DNA of 41,652 nucleotides from Sphingobium sp. CCH11-B1 (GCF_001556865.1 NZ_LSJY01000053.1:1-41652), one strand, 5' to 3'. Counted from the stretch's first letter, positions 17,196 to 27,253 are shown. Made by a program: numbers and translations. The notes: generated from the letters alone by a model not told the origin.

Positions 17196-18704
17196 CTGCC
17201 GCCTGAAGAGGGTGCGATCCTCCGGACCGAAGCCCCAGCGCCAGATGACCACGCCATAGGCGCCTAGGATCGCCCAGATCCCGACCGCCAGTTCCACCCA
17301 CTCGAAGCGCGGCGGCAGCGCGACGAAGGCGGCGCCGACGATACAGGCGACCCCGGCCGCGCTCAGCAGCGGCCAGCGCCAGGCATTGATCGGCGCGTCC
17401 AGCAGGCGGGACAGGAGCCGCGCCTTGACGAATGCCCCCAACCCCAGCGCGATGCACAGCGCCAGAGCCGGGGCCGCGGCGATCCACAGCACCGGCAATT
17501 CCATCTGCCGCGCCACCAGGATCAGGACGAAGCTGAACCCGGCCTGGAAGGCGATCATGACCAGCGAGATCATCAGGTTGCGATGGCGGGCGATATAGAC
17601 CAGCGCCGATTCGCTCACCACCGCCGTCGCCGCCACCACTTCGGCCAGCAACAGGAAGGCGAGCGCGCCGGTGCCGCCGACGAAATGCGGTCCGACAAGG
17701 CCCATCACCGCCTCCCCCGGTATCCCGAGCGCGAGCGCGATCCCGGCCTGCGCGGCGATGATCCAGAACCCCACCTGGCTCACCTGCCGGGCGATGGCGG
17801 CCAGATTGTTTTCGGCGAGGTTGCGGGTGATGACCGGGCCGAGGATGGGATCGAAGCTGGTTTTGAGCTTCTGCGGCAGCGACGCGACCTGCTGCGCGAC
17901 ATAGTAGATGCCGATCGCCGCCGGCCCGACGAACAGCCCCAGGATCGCCATGTCGAGCCGCCGCGATCCCCATTCGACGCCATCGGCGGCGGCAAGCGGC
18001 AGGTTGCGCCGCGCCAACCGCCACAGGCGACGTGCGTCCGGCCGCCATCCGCGCGGCAGCCCATAATGGCGGGCCACGGGAATGAGCGAGGCAACCAGCG
18101 CGGCGATCATTGAAACGGCGTAGGAGAGGATCAGACCGTCCCGCGTCGAATAGAAGGCGAAGGCGAAGGCGCCGATGCTGATGGCCCATGGCTCGATGAT
18201 GGAGCGCGCGCGCACGGTCGCGCCAACGTCGAACCGGTATGCGCAGGCCGCAAGCGCGACATCCGATCCGGCGACCGCGATCACCACCAGCGCCAGCAGG
18301 CGATCAAGGCCGTTGATGCCGCTGTTCGGGAACATGGCTTGGGGAAAAGCAATGAGGATGCCCGCGCCGATCAGCGTCGCCAGGAAGGTGACGGCCATAG
18401 CGTCCGTTACGACATGCGCGTGCGGCCTTTCGGTCTGCGCGAGTGCCCCGGCAAGGCCGCGCTTGAGGCCCAGCGTCGCGATCTGCGCGACGAATTCGAC
18501 CACCAGCACCGCATAGGCGAACCGGCCGAGCGCGTCCGCGCCATACCAGCGGCCGGCGATGAACAGGAAGGGCAGGCGCGCCGCCAGCCGCAGCAGGAAT
18601 CCGAACACATTGGTCCGGCCGCCCTTCGCCAACGCCGCGATATCGCCGCCATCGTCGGGCAATGTGCGATCCGTCGCCGTAAGGGGCTGCTGGGCCTGGG
18701 TCAT
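17184..18704 (-). CDS. Polysaccharide flippase (Wzx/MATE-MOP superfamily)
   Basis: A 506-residue membrane protein with about 12-14 helices and the layout of lipopolysaccharide O-unit or exopolysaccharide flippases. An N-terminal segment (NVFGFLLRLAARLPFLFIAGRWYG) is followed by paired helices and a central SRRLDMAILGLFVGPAAIG element typical of the polysaccharide-transport family. It should move undecaprenyl-linked repeat units across the inner membrane. No glycosyltransferase or polymerase gene adjoins it, so the polymer is unknown. The gene follows gpsA on the same strand after 45 bases. Confidence 0.82.
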   Translation of the reverse strand: MTQAQQPLTATDRTLPDDGGDIAALAKGGRTNVFGFLLRLAARLPFLFIAGRWYGADALGRFAYAVLVVEFVAQIATLGLKRGLAGALAQTERPHAHVVTDAMAVTFLATLIGAGILIAFPQAMFPNSGINGLDRLLALVVIAVAGSDVALAACAYRFDVGATVRARSIIEPWAISIGAFAFAFYSTRDGLILSYAVSMIAALVASLIPVARHYGLPRGWRPDARRLWRLARRNLPLAAADGVEWGSRRLDMAILGLFVGPAAIGIYYVAQQVASLPQKLKTSFDPILGPVITRNLAENNLAAIARQVSQVGFWIIAAQAGIALALGIPGEAVMGLVGPHFVGGTGALAFLLLAEVVAATAVVSESALVYIARHRNLMISLVMIAFQAGFSFVLILVARQMELPVLWIAAAPALALCIALGLGAFVKARLLSRLLDAPINAWRWPLLSAAGVACIVGAAFVALPPRFEWVELAVGIWAILGAYGVVIWRWGFGPEDRTLFRRQKAA

Positions 18705-18717
18705 GGCTGCGGGTTGG

Positions 18718-18745
18718 TTCTAGGCAAGTTCGGCTTGGCGCGCGA
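18718..18745 (-). promoter_or_regulatory. Putative flippase promoter
   Basis: On the minus strand, TCGCGC (18745-18740), a 16-base spacer and CTAGAA (18723-18718). The ATG at 18704 begins 13 bases further on. Confidence 0.3.
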
Positions 18746-18749
18746 TGGA

Positions 18750-19721
18750 TTATTCGGGCCGCAACGGCCGGGCAAGCAGCGCGTCGATCACCTGGGCCAG
18801 CGATGCCGCTTCGGTAAGCAATGCGCATACTGCCTCCGCCACGGGCATTTCCACACCGGCGGCGCGAGCCGCATCGCGCAGCACGGGCGCGGTATGCGCC
18901 CCTTCCGCAACGGTGCGGCGGTTGGCCAGCAGCGCGGTTGCGCTGCCGCCCTCGCCCAGGCCCTTGCCCAGCGAGAAGTTGCGCGAATTGGTGGAGGAGC
19001 AGGTGAGCACGAGATCGCCAAGGCCTGAAAGGCCACCCAACGTTTCCGCTCGCGCGCCACGCGCCAGGCCGAATCGGGTCATTTCCGCAAAACCGCGGCT
19101 GATGAGCGCGGCGCGCGCGTTGAGGCCAAGGCCCGCGCCTTCCGCGACCCCGCATGCGATGGCCAGAACATTCTTGACCGCGCCGCCGATCTCCGCGCCG
19201 ATGACGTCGTCCGACAGATAGGGCCGAAAGGACGGGCGGGCGATGCGGGCGGCGAGGCGCTGACCCAACGCCTTATCCTCGCAGGCGAGCGTGATCGCGG
19301 TGGGCAGACCCTTCGCCACCTCATGCGCGAAGGTGGGGCCGGACAGCACGGCAATAGGCGAACCCGGCTGCGCCTCCTGCGCCACCTCCGACATCAGGAG
19401 ACCGGTGCCCGCTTCTATCCCCTTCGAACAGAGCAGGAGCGGCACCCCGGCGGGCGCCTGCGCCAGCACCTTACGCAGATGTTGCGCCGGGCTGACGACC
19501 AGCAACAGGTCGCAGGCGGCAAGATCGGCCATGGCACCGGTCGCGCGGATGGATGTCGAAAGCGGGATGCCGGGCAGATAGAGCGGGTTTTGCTGCGTCC
19601 CGTTTATGGCGTCGACCACCTCAGGCTCCAAGGCCCACAGCAGGACGCCCTGCCCATCGCCGGCCATCAATTGCGCCAGAGCCGTGCCCCATGCGCCCGC
19701 GCCGATGACTCCCGCCCTCAT
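18750..19721 (-). CDS. gpsA: Glycerol-3-phosphate dehydrogenase [NAD(P)+]
   Basis: Makes sn-glycerol 3-phosphate from dihydroxyacetone phosphate for phospholipid synthesis; cytoplasmic. It has 323 residues. Nucleotide-binding [13 protein letters not shown] is at the N-terminus, then [26 protein letters not shown], and the catalytic lysine region [15 protein letters not shown], followed by [13 protein letters not shown] and [11 protein letters not shown]. All expected motifs are present. The start overlaps the tsaD stop by four bases, so gpsA is the second gene of a tsaD-gpsA unit. Confidence 0.96.
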   Translation of the reverse strand: MRAGVIGAGAWGTALAQLMAGDGQGVLLWALEPEVVDAINGTQQNPLYLPGIPLSTSIRATGAMADLAACDLLLVVSPAQHLRKVLAQAPAGVPLLLCSKGIEAGTGLLMSEVAQEAQPGSPIAVLSGPTFAHEVAKGLPTAITLACEDKALGQRLAARIARPSFRPYLSDDVIGAEIGGAVKNVLAIACGVAEGAGLGLNARAALISRGFAEMTRFGLARGARAETLGGLSGLGDLVLTCSSTNSRNFSLGKGLGEGGSATALLANRRTVAEGAHTAPVLRDAARAAGVEMPVAEAVCALLTEAASLAQVIDALLARPLRPE

Positions 19722-20752
19722 GCTTTCACTCCCGCTCCGCGCGCCTTTTCCGCCGCCGGGTCGAGCGGCCAGCGTGGCCGGGCGGGAACGGTCAGGTCAT
19801 CCACCAGCCCGGCCGCAAAGCGTTCCGCACCCGCCCAGGCGATCATGGCCGCATTGTCCGTGCAAAGCCAGAGCGGCGGAGCGACGAAGGGAAGGTCGTA
19901 ACCCGCCGCGAGCCGTTCCAGCGCCGCGCGGATCGGCCCGTTAGCCGCAACTCCGCCCGCCACGACCAGTGCGGTGACACCTTCTGCCCGCGCCAGCGCG
20001 CGGCGGGTCCGGTCGACCAGGCAGTCGATCACGGCCTGCTGAAAGGAAGCGGCGATATCCTGCATCGCATATTGTCCGGACTGGGCAGCGCGCATCACTG
20101 CGCTCTTCAGGCCAGCGAAGGAGAAATGCGGTTCGGCGGTCCCGACCAGCGGGCGCGGCAGCGGGACCGCCTTCGGATTGCCTTCCTTTGCCGCCTTCTC
20201 CACCTGCGGTCCGCCGGGATAGCCAAGGCCGAGCAGCTTGGCCGTCTTGTCGAACGCCTCGCCCGCGGCATCGTCGATCGTCGTCGCCAACCGGGCATAG
20301 TCGCCCGGACCTTTCACCAGCAGCAACTGGCAATGGCCGCCCGACACCAGCAGCAGCAGATAGGGGAATTGAAGGGTCGGATCGGCCAGCCGGGGGGAAA
20401 GGGCGTGACCCTCCAGATGATTGACCGCGACCAGCGGCTTTCCGGCCGCATGGGCGAGCGCCTTTCCGGTGACCAGGCCGACCATCACCCCGCCGATCAG
20501 GCCGGGGCCCGCCGTCGCCGCGATCACATCCACATCGGCCAGCGTCATCTCCGCATCCGCCAGGGCAGCCTCGACCAATGGCGTGAGCGCCTCGACATGG
20601 GCGCGAGCGGCGATTTCCGGCACGACGCCGCCATAGGGGCGGTGCGCTTCTTCCTGGGTCGCCAGACGATGGGCGAGGACGCGGCCATCAGCCGTTACCA
20701 GCGCAGCGGCGGTTTCATCGCAGCTCGATTCCAGGCCAAGGATGATGGTCAT
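19718..20752 (-). CDS. tsaD: tRNA N6-adenosine threonylcarbamoyltransferase
   Basis: Transfers the threonylcarbamoyl group to A37 of ANN-decoding tRNAs (t6A), together with TsaB and TsaE. It has 344 residues from the ATG at 20752 ([17 protein letters not shown]); an ATG four codons earlier is possible. Metal ligands H112 and H116 lie in [12 protein letters not shown]. The ASKHA phosphate motifs are visible ([28 protein letters not shown]). The gene is divergent from hemC, the usual arrangement in alphaproteobacteria, and overlaps gpsA. Confidence 0.96.
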   Translation of the reverse strand: MTIILGLESSCDETAAALVTADGRVLAHRLATQEEAHRPYGGVVPEIAARAHVEALTPLVEAALADAEMTLADVDVIAATAGPGLIGGVMVGLVTGKALAHAAGKPLVAVNHLEGHALSPRLADPTLQFPYLLLLVSGGHCQLLLVKGPGDYARLATTIDDAAGEAFDKTAKLLGLGYPGGPQVEKAAKEGNPKAVPLPRPLVGTAEPHFSFAGLKSAVMRAAQSGQYAMQDIAASFQQAVIDCLVDRTRRALARAEGVTALVVAGGVAANGPIRAALERLAAGYDLPFVAPPLWLCTDNAAMIAWAGAERFAAGLVDDLTVPARPRWPLDPAAEKARGAGVKA

Positions 20753-20762
20753 TGCCGCTTCC

Positions 20763-20789
20763 ATCTAGTGCCGCTGGACATTAGAGCAA
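20763..20789 (-). promoter_or_regulatory. Putative tsaD promoter
   Basis: On the minus strand, TTGCTC (20789-20784), a 15-base spacer and CTAGAT (20768-20763), then ten bases to the ATG at 20752. The transcript would have almost no leader. Confidence 0.35.
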
Positions 20790-20796
20790 GCCGCAT

Positions 20797-21723
20797 ATGC
20801 TTTTCACCCACAGACCGTTGCGCCTGGGCACCAGGGGATCGCCTTTGGCACTGGCGCAGGCGCGCATGGCAGCGCAGGCCCTGGTCGACGCCCATGGATG
20901 GACGGACACCGCCATCGAAATCGTCCCCGTGCAGACCAGCGGCGACAGGATCCAGGATCGTGCCCTTGCGGACATCGGCGGCAAGGCGCTGTGGACCAAG
21001 GAACTGGATCGTGCACTGGGGGCGGGCGAGATCGACTTTGCCGTGCACAGCATGAAGGATGTGGAGACGATCCGGCCGGACGCCTTCCGCATCGCCGCGA
21101 TGTTGCCGCGCGCCGACATGCGCGACAGGCTGATCGGTGCGGAGACGTTCGGCGATCTGCCGGCCCATCCCCTGATCGGCACCAGTTCGCCCCGCCGCGC
21201 GGCGCAGGTGATGCGGCTGCGTCCCGATGCGACCATCACCCTGTTCCGCGGCAATGTCGCCACCCGCCTTGCCAAGCTTGCGGCGGGCGAAGTGCATGCA
21301 ACGCTGCTGGCGGCGGCGGGCCTCGACCGGCTGGACCAGCAGGGGATCGGCGTTGCCATGCCCGTAGAGACGATGCTGCCGGCCCCGTCGCAGGGCGCCG
21401 TGGGGATCGAGACGCTGGCCGGCAATGACACAGTGGTTGAGGCTCTGGCGGCGATCAATGACCGGGACACGTTCGATTGCGTGATGCTTGAGCGGGCGTT
21501 GCTCAAAGGGTTGGGCGGCACCTGCCACTCGCCGATCGCCGCGCTCGCCGTGATCGAGGGCGACAGGCTGTTCCTCCGCGCGGAAATCATCAGCCCGGAC
21601 GGCGGCGAAACCGTGCGAGAAGAAACGCGACTGGCGCGAGGCGACCTGCACGGCGGCGAAGCGGTAGGCCAGGCCCTGCTCGATCGCGCCAGCCCCACGC
21701 TGCGCACCTTGTTCGAGGGGTGA
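20797..21723 (+). CDS. hemC: Porphobilinogen deaminase (hydroxymethylbilane synthase)
   Basis: Joins four porphobilinogens into hydroxymethylbilane in haem synthesis; cytoplasmic. It has 308 residues. LRLGTRGSPLALAQ is at residues 8-21, the catalytic aspartate D88 in FAVHSMKDVE, and the dipyrromethane-cofactor cysteine C243 in GGTCHSPIAALA. Arginine-rich loops (SSPRRAAQ; FRGNVATRLAKL) fit substrate binding. Its stop overlaps the GTG start of hemD. Confidence 0.97.
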   Translation: MLFTHRPLRLGTRGSPLALAQARMAAQALVDAHGWTDTAIEIVPVQTSGDRIQDRALADIGGKALWTKELDRALGAGEIDFAVHSMKDVETIRPDAFRIAAMLPRADMRDRLIGAETFGDLPAHPLIGTSSPRRAAQVMRLRPDATITLFRGNVATRLAKLAAGEVHATLLAAAGLDRLDQQGIGVAMPVETMLPAPSQGAVGIETLAGNDTVVEALAAINDRDTFDCVMLERALLKGLGGTCHSPIAALAVIEGDRLFLRAEIISPDGGETVREETRLARGDLHGGEAVGQALLDRASPTLRTLFEG

Positions 21724-22391
21724 GGCAGGTCGTCATCCTGCGGCCGGAGCCGGGTGCCAGCCGGACGGCGGCAAAGGCAAGAGCACTGGGGCTGGAGCCC
21801 GTGCTGTTGCCGCTGTTCGCGCCGGAACCCTTACCCTGGAACCAGCCGGCCGCCGACGAATTCGACGCACTGCTGCTAACCAGCGCGAATGGCGTGCGGA
21901 TGGCCGGAGCGGGTTTGGACAGATATCGCATCCTGCCGGCCTATGCCGTCGGGGAGGCAACGGCCCAGGCTTTGCGGGACGCGGGCTTTGCCGATGTGAC
22001 TGCCGGAACAGGTGACGGTAATGCCATCGCGGCACGCGTGCGCGCGGATGGTCGCCGGCGCGTGCTGCATCTGGCCGGCACCACGGTCGCGCCGATGGAC
22101 ATAAGCGGCCTGTCCGTCAGGCGCATCTCCGTCTATTCCATGGCCAGCCTGATATCAGAGCGGATACCGACAGAACAGGCAGGCGCAGATGCCATCCTGC
22201 TCGTCCATTCTCCGCGCGCTGGAGAAAGGCTGTCCATGCTGCTGCCGCCGGCCCGGCGAAACGGCCTGCATGTCGTCGCGATCAGCGCCGCGGCGCTGGC
22301 CGCCAGTGGCGACGGCTGGGCAAGCGGCCATGCCGCCGCGAGGCCGGACGATGACGAGATGCTAGCCCTTGCGCGCCGATTATGCGAATGA
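21720..22391 (+). CDS. hemD: Uroporphyrinogen-III synthase
   Basis: Cyclises hydroxymethylbilane to uroporphyrinogen III, the step after HemC. It has 223 residues, starting with GTG in a GTGA overlap with hemC. The family is poorly conserved, but the expected pieces are present: VVILRPEPGASRTAAKARALG at the start, LLLTSANGVRMAG and YAVGEATAQALRDAGF in the first half, and LLVHSPRAGERL in the second. The position directly after hemC is strong support. Confidence 0.93.
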   Translation: MRQVVILRPEPGASRTAAKARALGLEPVLLPLFAPEPLPWNQPAADEFDALLLTSANGVRMAGAGLDRYRILPAYAVGEATAQALRDAGFADVTAGTGDGNAIAARVRADGRRRVLHLAGTTVAPMDISGLSVRRISVYSMASLISERIPTEQAGADAILLVHSPRAGERLSMLLPPARRNGLHVVAISAAALAASGDGWASGHAAARPDDDEMLALARRLCE

Positions 22392-22419
22392 CGGGTCAAT
22401 GACAGGCGAAAGGGTCGGC

Positions 22420-23292
22420 ATGAGCGAGGAGGATGGGGCTGAAAGCGTCGGCGCGACGCCTCCGCCCGCACCACGGCGGAATCTGTTGCCGGTATTGATC
22501 CTGCTGCTGCTCGCCTTCGCCCTGGGCGTCGCGCTGACCGTCTGGGCCTGGCCGTATATCCAGCGTCAATGGGGAGAGCGGCCGCCGGCCGCGACGACGC
22601 CCGCCGCCACTGCTCCGGCAGCATATCCCGCGCCCGCCGCGCGTCCGTTGACCGCCGGAACCGCGCAAATGCTGGACGGGCGCGTCGTGCAGCTGGAAGA
22701 AAGGCTGAACCGCATCACGGTCGAGGCGCAGGCTGCATCCGGCAACGCCGCGCGCGCCGAGGGCCTGCTGGTCGCCTTTGCCGCCCGCAGGGCACTCGAT
22801 AGCGGGGCTCCGCTGGGATATATCGAAGGCCAATTGAGACTGCGCTTCGGCCAGGCGCAGCCCCGCGCGGTCGCGGCCATCATCAATGCAGCCCGCAACC
22901 CGATCACGCTGGTCGATCTGCGTGCCGGCCTCAACCAGATCGCCGACGAGGTCACAAAGAGCCCGGCGACGGCGGATTGGTGGACGGCGCTGGAACATGA
23001 GGCGCGCCAGCTGGTTTCCATCCGCAAGGAAAGCACGCCATCGCCCCGGCCTGAAATCGCGATGGATCGCGCCTTGCGCTACATCGACGCAGGCCGCGTC
23101 AATGCCGCCTTGGCCGAGGTGGAGCATATGCCCGGACGGGCAGCCGCCGATCGCTGGATACAGGCGGCACGGCGGTACATGGAAGCGCGCCGCGCGCTGG
23201 ACCTGATCGAGACGGCGGCGATATTGGAGCCGCGTCAATTGCGCGGGACCGAAGGCGCTGCCATCAGTCAGACGTCGCCGCTCGCCCCCTGA
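22420..23292 (+). CDS. Mitofilin-domain membrane protein (Mic60-like)
   Basis: A 290-residue protein from the ATG at 22420, preceded by GAAAGGG; an ATG at 22399 is an alternative. A short cytoplasmic Pro-rich N-terminus is followed by one membrane helix (LLPVLILLLLAFALGVAL), an Ala/Pro-rich periplasmic linker and a coiled coil (VVQLEERLNRITVEAQ). The rest is a helical region resembling the mitofilin domain: ARRALDSGAPLGYIEGQL and, near the end, MDRALRYIDAGRVNAALAE. Alphaproteobacteria are known to encode Mic60/mitofilin homologues inside haem operons, and this gene directly follows hemC-hemD. A role in inner-membrane shaping and envelope contacts is inferred from that family. Confidence 0.72.
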   Translation: MSEEDGAESVGATPPPAPRRNLLPVLILLLLAFALGVALTVWAWPYIQRQWGERPPAATTPAATAPAAYPAPAARPLTAGTAQMLDGRVVQLEERLNRITVEAQAASGNAARAEGLLVAFAARRALDSGAPLGYIEGQLRLRFGQAQPRAVAAIINAARNPITLVDLRAGLNQIADEVTKSPATADWWTALEHEARQLVSIRKESTPSPRPEIAMDRALRYIDAGRVNAALAEVEHMPGRAAADRWIQAARRYMEARRALDLIETAAILEPRQLRGTEGAAISQTSPLAP

Positions 23293-23370
23293 CCTTTCCG
23301 CTGTCACAAACGACGAACTGTTTGGCGCATGCGTTGAAACCGGTAGACGGTCGGCGCGTTTGTCACGACA

Positions 23371-24159
23371 ATGTCATCTTTGCCCGTTGCGGGATCAGGG
23401 AATTTCATCGTCGTGCCGCCTTACGCCCAAGCCGTCAGCAGTTTCTGGAAGGATCGCCTCGCACCCGGACCGCGTGCCGCGACCTTGCCGCCGGTGCAGC
23501 AGTTGCTGGGCAACTTGTCGATGCCGTTCGACCTGGCGCGCACGCGTGCGCAGGCGGATGATTTGGCGACGCAAATGCGCGGCGATGGGCGGCCCGTCCT
23601 GCTGATCCCGGGGTTGATGGCATCCGAACAGCGGATGGGATGGTTGCGCCATATCCTGAGCGCCGGCGGCTATCGCGCCCACGACTGGGGCATGGGCCGC
23701 AATTTCGGTCCCCGCCCGGACAGTCTGACCAGGATCGACGCCCGCTTGGATGCCATACGCCAAGAGCGGGACGAGCCGGTCACGCTGGTGGGATGGAGCC
23801 TGGGCGGCCTCTATGCGCGGGAATATGCCAAATTCGCGCCTCACAAGGTCGCCGGTGTCGTCACATTGGGCACGCCCTTTTCCGGCGATCCCCGCGCTAA
23901 CCATGCCTGGAGGCTCTATCAGCTCGTATCGGGTTTTCCGGTCGATCGCCCCCCTTTCCCCTGCACGCGCGAGGAAAAGCCGCCCGTCCCCACAGTGGCG
24001 CTGTGGTCGCGACGCGACGGCGTGATCCTGCCGGAATGCGCACGCGGGCGTGCCGGAGAGCGTGACAAGGCGATCGAAGTCGATTGCACCCACATGGGGT
24101 TCGCTGCGGCGCCCGAAGGTATCGCCGCTGTCGGCCGGGCATTGGCTGCAATCGCCTAG
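23371..24159 (+). CDS. Alpha/beta hydrolase, lipase-like
   Basis: A 262-residue protein of the alpha/beta-hydrolase fold. The nucleophile elbow is GWSLGG with S143. A likely acid is D216 (SRRDGVIL) and the histidine is H241 (DCTHMGF). An oxyanion-type LIPGLMAS element is at residues 78-85. The pattern, with LGTPFSG after the elbow, resembles triacylglycerol-lipase/PGAP1-like hydrolases. No signal peptide is clear. The stop overlaps the gltX stop by four bases (convergent, CTAG shared). Confidence 0.8.
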   Translation: MSSLPVAGSGNFIVVPPYAQAVSSFWKDRLAPGPRAATLPPVQQLLGNLSMPFDLARTRAQADDLATQMRGDGRPVLLIPGLMASEQRMGWLRHILSAGGYRAHDWGMGRNFGPRPDSLTRIDARLDAIRQERDEPVTLVGWSLGGLYAREYAKFAPHKVAGVVTLGTPFSGDPRANHAWRLYQLVSGFPVDRPPFPCTREEKPPVPTVALWSRRDGVILPECARGRAGERDKAIEVDCTHMGFAAAPEGIAAVGRALAAIA

Positions 24160-25484
24160 GCCGAAAGCCGCCTGATCGCTTCCGCCTTCCCGATGAGTGG
24201 CAGCAGCTGCGCCATGTCGGGGCCGTGGTCGAGCCCCGTGAGCGCGCGGCGGAGCGGCAGGAAGATCGCCTTGCCCTTCCGGCCGGTGCTGTCCTTCAGC
24301 GCGCCGGTCAGATTGCGCCAGATGTCGGCGTCGAATGGCGCGTCCGCCAGAATATCGCGCGCTGCGTTCAGAAAGTCGCGGTCCTCCGGGTCGGATTGAG
24401 GCCCGTCGATCGGGCCGGTGACGATACGCCACCAATCGGCGACACCCGCCACCGTTTCGAGATTGGGACGGATCGCGTGCCACGCCGCCTCGTCCATGCC
24501 TTCGGGCAGGCGATCCGCCACTGCGTCGTAGGGCAGCAGATGCACGATCTTCTGGTTGAGGGCCGCAAGCTCGCCCTCGTCGAAACGGGCCGGCGCACGC
24601 CCGAAATGGGCGAAGTCGAAGCTCTCGACCAGCGGGGCCAGATGCGCGAAAGGCTCGATCGGCTGCGAACTGCCGAGGCGGGCGAGCAACGAGGCGATGG
24701 CCATGGGCTCCAGCCCTTGCTCGCGGAAATGGGCGACCCCGAGCGAACCCAGCCGCTTCGACAGCTTGCCCTCTGCACCGGTCAGGAGCGCTTCATGCGC
24801 AAAGGACGGGATGGGCGCGCCAAGCGCTTCAAACATCTGGATCTGCGTCGCGGTGTTCGACACATGATCCTCCCCCCGCAGGACATGGCTTATCCCCATG
24901 TCGATATCGTCGATCACAGAGGGGAGCAGGTAGAGCCAGCTGCCGTCGCTGCGGCGGACGACAGGATCGGACAGCAGCTTCGGATCGAATCGCTGTTCAC
25001 CGCGGATCAGGTCCGTCCACACAATGGGGCGATTATGATCCAGCCGGAAGCGCCAATGCGGCGACCGACCTTCTGCCTCAAAGGCTGCGATTTGATCGGC
25101 TGTCAGTGAAAGGGCGGCGCGGTCGTAGACCGGCGGCAAGCCCCGCCCCAGCAATATCTTGCGACGCAGGTCCAGTTCCTGCGCCGTTTCATAGGCAGGA
25201 TAGACGCGGCCCGCCGCCTTCAGTGCCGCGAAGCGCGCCTCATAGAGGGCGAAGCGATCCGACTGTTTTTCTTCCCCGTCCCACTGCAAGCCGAGCCAGG
25301 CGAGATCGGCCTTGATCGATTCGGCATATTCGATGCGGGAACGCTCAAGGTCGGTGTCGTCGAGACGCAGCAGAAATTTGCCGCCGGACTTGCGCGCCCA
25401 CAGCCAGTTGTGCAGCGCGGCGCGGATGTTGCCGACATGAAGATGGCCGGTGGGCGACGGGGCAAAGCGGGTGATGACGGTCAT
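24156..25484 (-). CDS. gltX: Glutamate--tRNA ligase
   Basis: Class I aminoacyl-tRNA synthetase charging tRNA with glutamate; 442 residues, slightly short of the E. coli enzyme (471). The HIGH-type motif is FAPSPTGHLHVGNIR (residues 7-21) and the KMSKS-type motif is KLSKRLGS. GEDHVSNTATQIQMFEALG lies between them, as expected. Alphaproteobacteria often carry two GluRS paralogues, and whether this one also charges tRNA-Gln cannot be judged here. Its start overlaps the nadE stop by four bases. Confidence 0.95.
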   Translation of the reverse strand: MTVITRFAPSPTGHLHVGNIRAALHNWLWARKSGGKFLLRLDDTDLERSRIEYAESIKADLAWLGLQWDGEEKQSDRFALYEARFAALKAAGRVYPAYETAQELDLRRKILLGRGLPPVYDRAALSLTADQIAAFEAEGRSPHWRFRLDHNRPIVWTDLIRGEQRFDPKLLSDPVVRRSDGSWLYLLPSVIDDIDMGISHVLRGEDHVSNTATQIQMFEALGAPIPSFAHEALLTGAEGKLSKRLGSLGVAHFREQGLEPMAIASLLARLGSSQPIEPFAHLAPLVESFDFAHFGRAPARFDEGELAALNQKIVHLLPYDAVADRLPEGMDEAAWHAIRPNLETVAGVADWWRIVTGPIDGPQSDPEDRDFLNAARDILADAPFDADIWRNLTGALKDSTGRKGKAIFLPLRRALTGLDHGPDMAQLLPLIGKAEAIRRLSA

Positions 25485-27136
25485 AGGGTGCGAAACGCGT
25501 TGGTGATGGGATAGCGGCGGTCGCGGCCGAAATTGCGGATGCCCAGCTTCACGCCCGGAGGCGACTGGCGGCGCTTATATTCGGCAACATGAAGCAGACG
25601 CTCGATGCGGGCGACGGTGTCGCGATCAAAGCCGCGCGCGACCAGTTGCTCGACCGACAGTTCCTCCTCGACCAGGCCGTAGAGGATCGGGTCCAGCACT
25701 TCATAAGGCGGCAGGCTGTCGTCATCCCGCTGGTTGTCGCGCAATTCGGCGCTGGGCGGCTTGGTGATGACGCGGTCCGGCATGACCGGCCCGGCGGGCC
25801 CGAGGCCCGGCGACGAAGCTTTCCCGTTGCGCCAGCGCGCCAGATCGAACACAGTCGTCTTATAGGCGTCCTTCAGCACCGAATAGCCGCCCGCCATGTC
25901 TCCATAGATGGTGGCATAGCCCACCGACATCTCGCTCTTGTTGCCCGTCGTGAGCAGCATGTGCCCGAACTTGTTGGAGAGCGCCATCAAGGTCACGCCG
26001 CGGATGCGCGACTGGATATTTTCTTCGGCAAGGTCGCGCTGGCGGCCATCGAAAGCCGGGGCGAGCATGGCGTCGAAGGCGCCGACCGCAGGTTCGATCG
26101 CGATGGTGTCATAGCGCACACCGAGCAGGCGCGCGCATGCCACCGCGTCTTCGAGGCTGTCGCGGCTGGTAAAGCGCGAAGGCATCATCACGCACCAGAC
26201 CCGGTCCGGCCCCAGCGCGTCGACGGCGACCGCAGCCGAAAGTGCGGAATCGATCCCGCCCGACAGGCCCAGCACAACGCCGGGAAAGCGGTTGCGGTCG
26301 ATATAGTCGCGCAGGCCCAGCAGCATCGCATTGTAGATGTCGGCCGGCCGTTCATCGAGCGCGTGGCGTTCGCCGGGCAGGCAGGTCCAGCGGCCTTCCC
26401 GCTTCTCCCACAGGGTGAGGGTCAGCGCCTCTTCCCAGTCGGGCAGCTGGTGCGCGATGGAAAGATCGCCATTCATCACGAAGGATGCGCCATCGAAGAC
26501 CAGTTCGTCCTGCCCGCCGACGCGATTGAGATAGACGAGCGGCAGGCCGGTTTCCCGAACGCGAGTACCGGCAACGGCATTCAGGCGGCGGTCGTCCTTG
26601 TCCACTTCGAACGGGCTGCCATTGGGGCTGATGAGCAGTTCCGCGCCCTGCGCCTTCAAGTGCGCGGTGACGAACGGGAACCAGATATCCTCGCAAATAG
26701 GAACGCCTATCTTGACGCCGCGAAAGTCGATCGGGGCTGGAAACGGGCCGGGCGCGAACAACCGCTTTTCGTCGAATGTCCCATAATTGGGCAGTTCCCG
26801 CTTCTGCCGGATGGTGGTGACCGCGCCCCCTTCCAGCAGGGCGACGACGTTGAACAGGACGCCCTGCGATGCGACCACCGTCCCCACCAGCATGGCCGGG
26901 CCACCGTCCGCGGTGGCCCGTGCCAGGCGATCCAGTTCCTGATTGGCGCGATCCACAAGCGCGGGCTTCAGCACCAGATCCTCGGGCGGGTAGCCGATCA
27001 GCTGGAGTTCGGGATAGACGATGAGATCCGCGCCGCTCGCCCGTGCGCGCCAGTCCAGCATGGCGTCGGCATTGGCGGCAAGGTCGCCCACGGACTGGGT
27101 CATCTGCGCCAGCGCGATCACGAGTTTATCGGTCAT
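25481..27136 (-). CDS. nadE: Glutamine-dependent NAD+ synthase
   Basis: Converts deamido-NAD to NAD with ATP, using ammonia from glutamine. The 551-residue protein has two domains. The N-terminal nitrilase-type glutaminase has the triad E43 ([10 protein letters not shown]), K112 (QKRELPNYG) and C148 ([11 protein letters not shown]). The C-terminal synthase has the P-loop [12 protein letters not shown] and [19 protein letters not shown]. All three glutaminase residues and the SGGIDS loop are intact. It heads a nadE-gltX unit, and a promoter with almost no leader precedes it. Confidence 0.96.
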   Translation of the reverse strand: MTDKLVIALAQMTQSVGDLAANADAMLDWRARASGADLIVYPELQLIGYPPEDLVLKPALVDRANQELDRLARATADGGPAMLVGTVVASQGVLFNVVALLEGGAVTTIRQKRELPNYGTFDEKRLFAPGPFPAPIDFRGVKIGVPICEDIWFPFVTAHLKAQGAELLISPNGSPFEVDKDDRRLNAVAGTRVRETGLPLVYLNRVGGQDELVFDGASFVMNGDLSIAHQLPDWEEALTLTLWEKREGRWTCLPGERHALDERPADIYNAMLLGLRDYIDRNRFPGVVLGLSGGIDSALSAAVAVDALGPDRVWCVMMPSRFTSRDSLEDAVACARLLGVRYDTIAIEPAVGAFDAMLAPAFDGRQRDLAEENIQSRIRGVTLMALSNKFGHMLLTTGNKSEMSVGYATIYGDMAGGYSVLKDAYKTTVFDLARWRNGKASSPGLGPAGPVMPDRVITKPPSAELRDNQRDDDSLPPYEVLDPILYGLVEEELSVEQLVARGFDRDTVARIERLLHVAEYKRRQSPPGVKLGIRNFGRDRRYPITNAFRTL

Positions 27137-27143
27137 GCCGGCC

Positions 27144-27171
27144 CCCTAGTCCATTTTGAAGGCGGGCGCAA
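27144..27171 (-). promoter_or_regulatory. Putative nadE promoter, leaderless geometry
   Basis: On the minus strand, TTGCGC (27171-27166), a 16-base spacer and CTAGGG (27149-27144), then exactly seven bases to the ATG at 27136. The predicted start of transcription is the A of the start codon. Confidence 0.5.
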
Positions 27172-27177
27172 AACGCC

Positions 27178-27205
27178 TTTCCAGCGCTCCCAAGCGCCGC
27201 TAAAG
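27178..27205 (+). promoter_or_regulatory. Putative prs promoter
   Basis: TTTCCA (27178-27183), a 16-base spacer and CTAAAG (27200-27205), 48 bases before the prs ATG. It is close to but not overlapping the divergent nadE promoter. Confidence 0.35.
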
Positions 27206-27253
27206 GGGCCGCGTCTCGCGCACTGTCATCCTTTCGTCACGGGGTTTTTCGCC

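Noticed and set aside
20797..21723. Minus-strand ORFs of about 300 codons opposite hemC
   Set aside because: hemC carries all catalytic residues; the opposite ORFs have low-complexity Arg/Ser/Pro composition.
25589..27253. In-frame extension of prs through the nadE gene
   Set aside because: Antisense to nadE, and the prs start [10 protein letters not shown] at 27254 matches the family.
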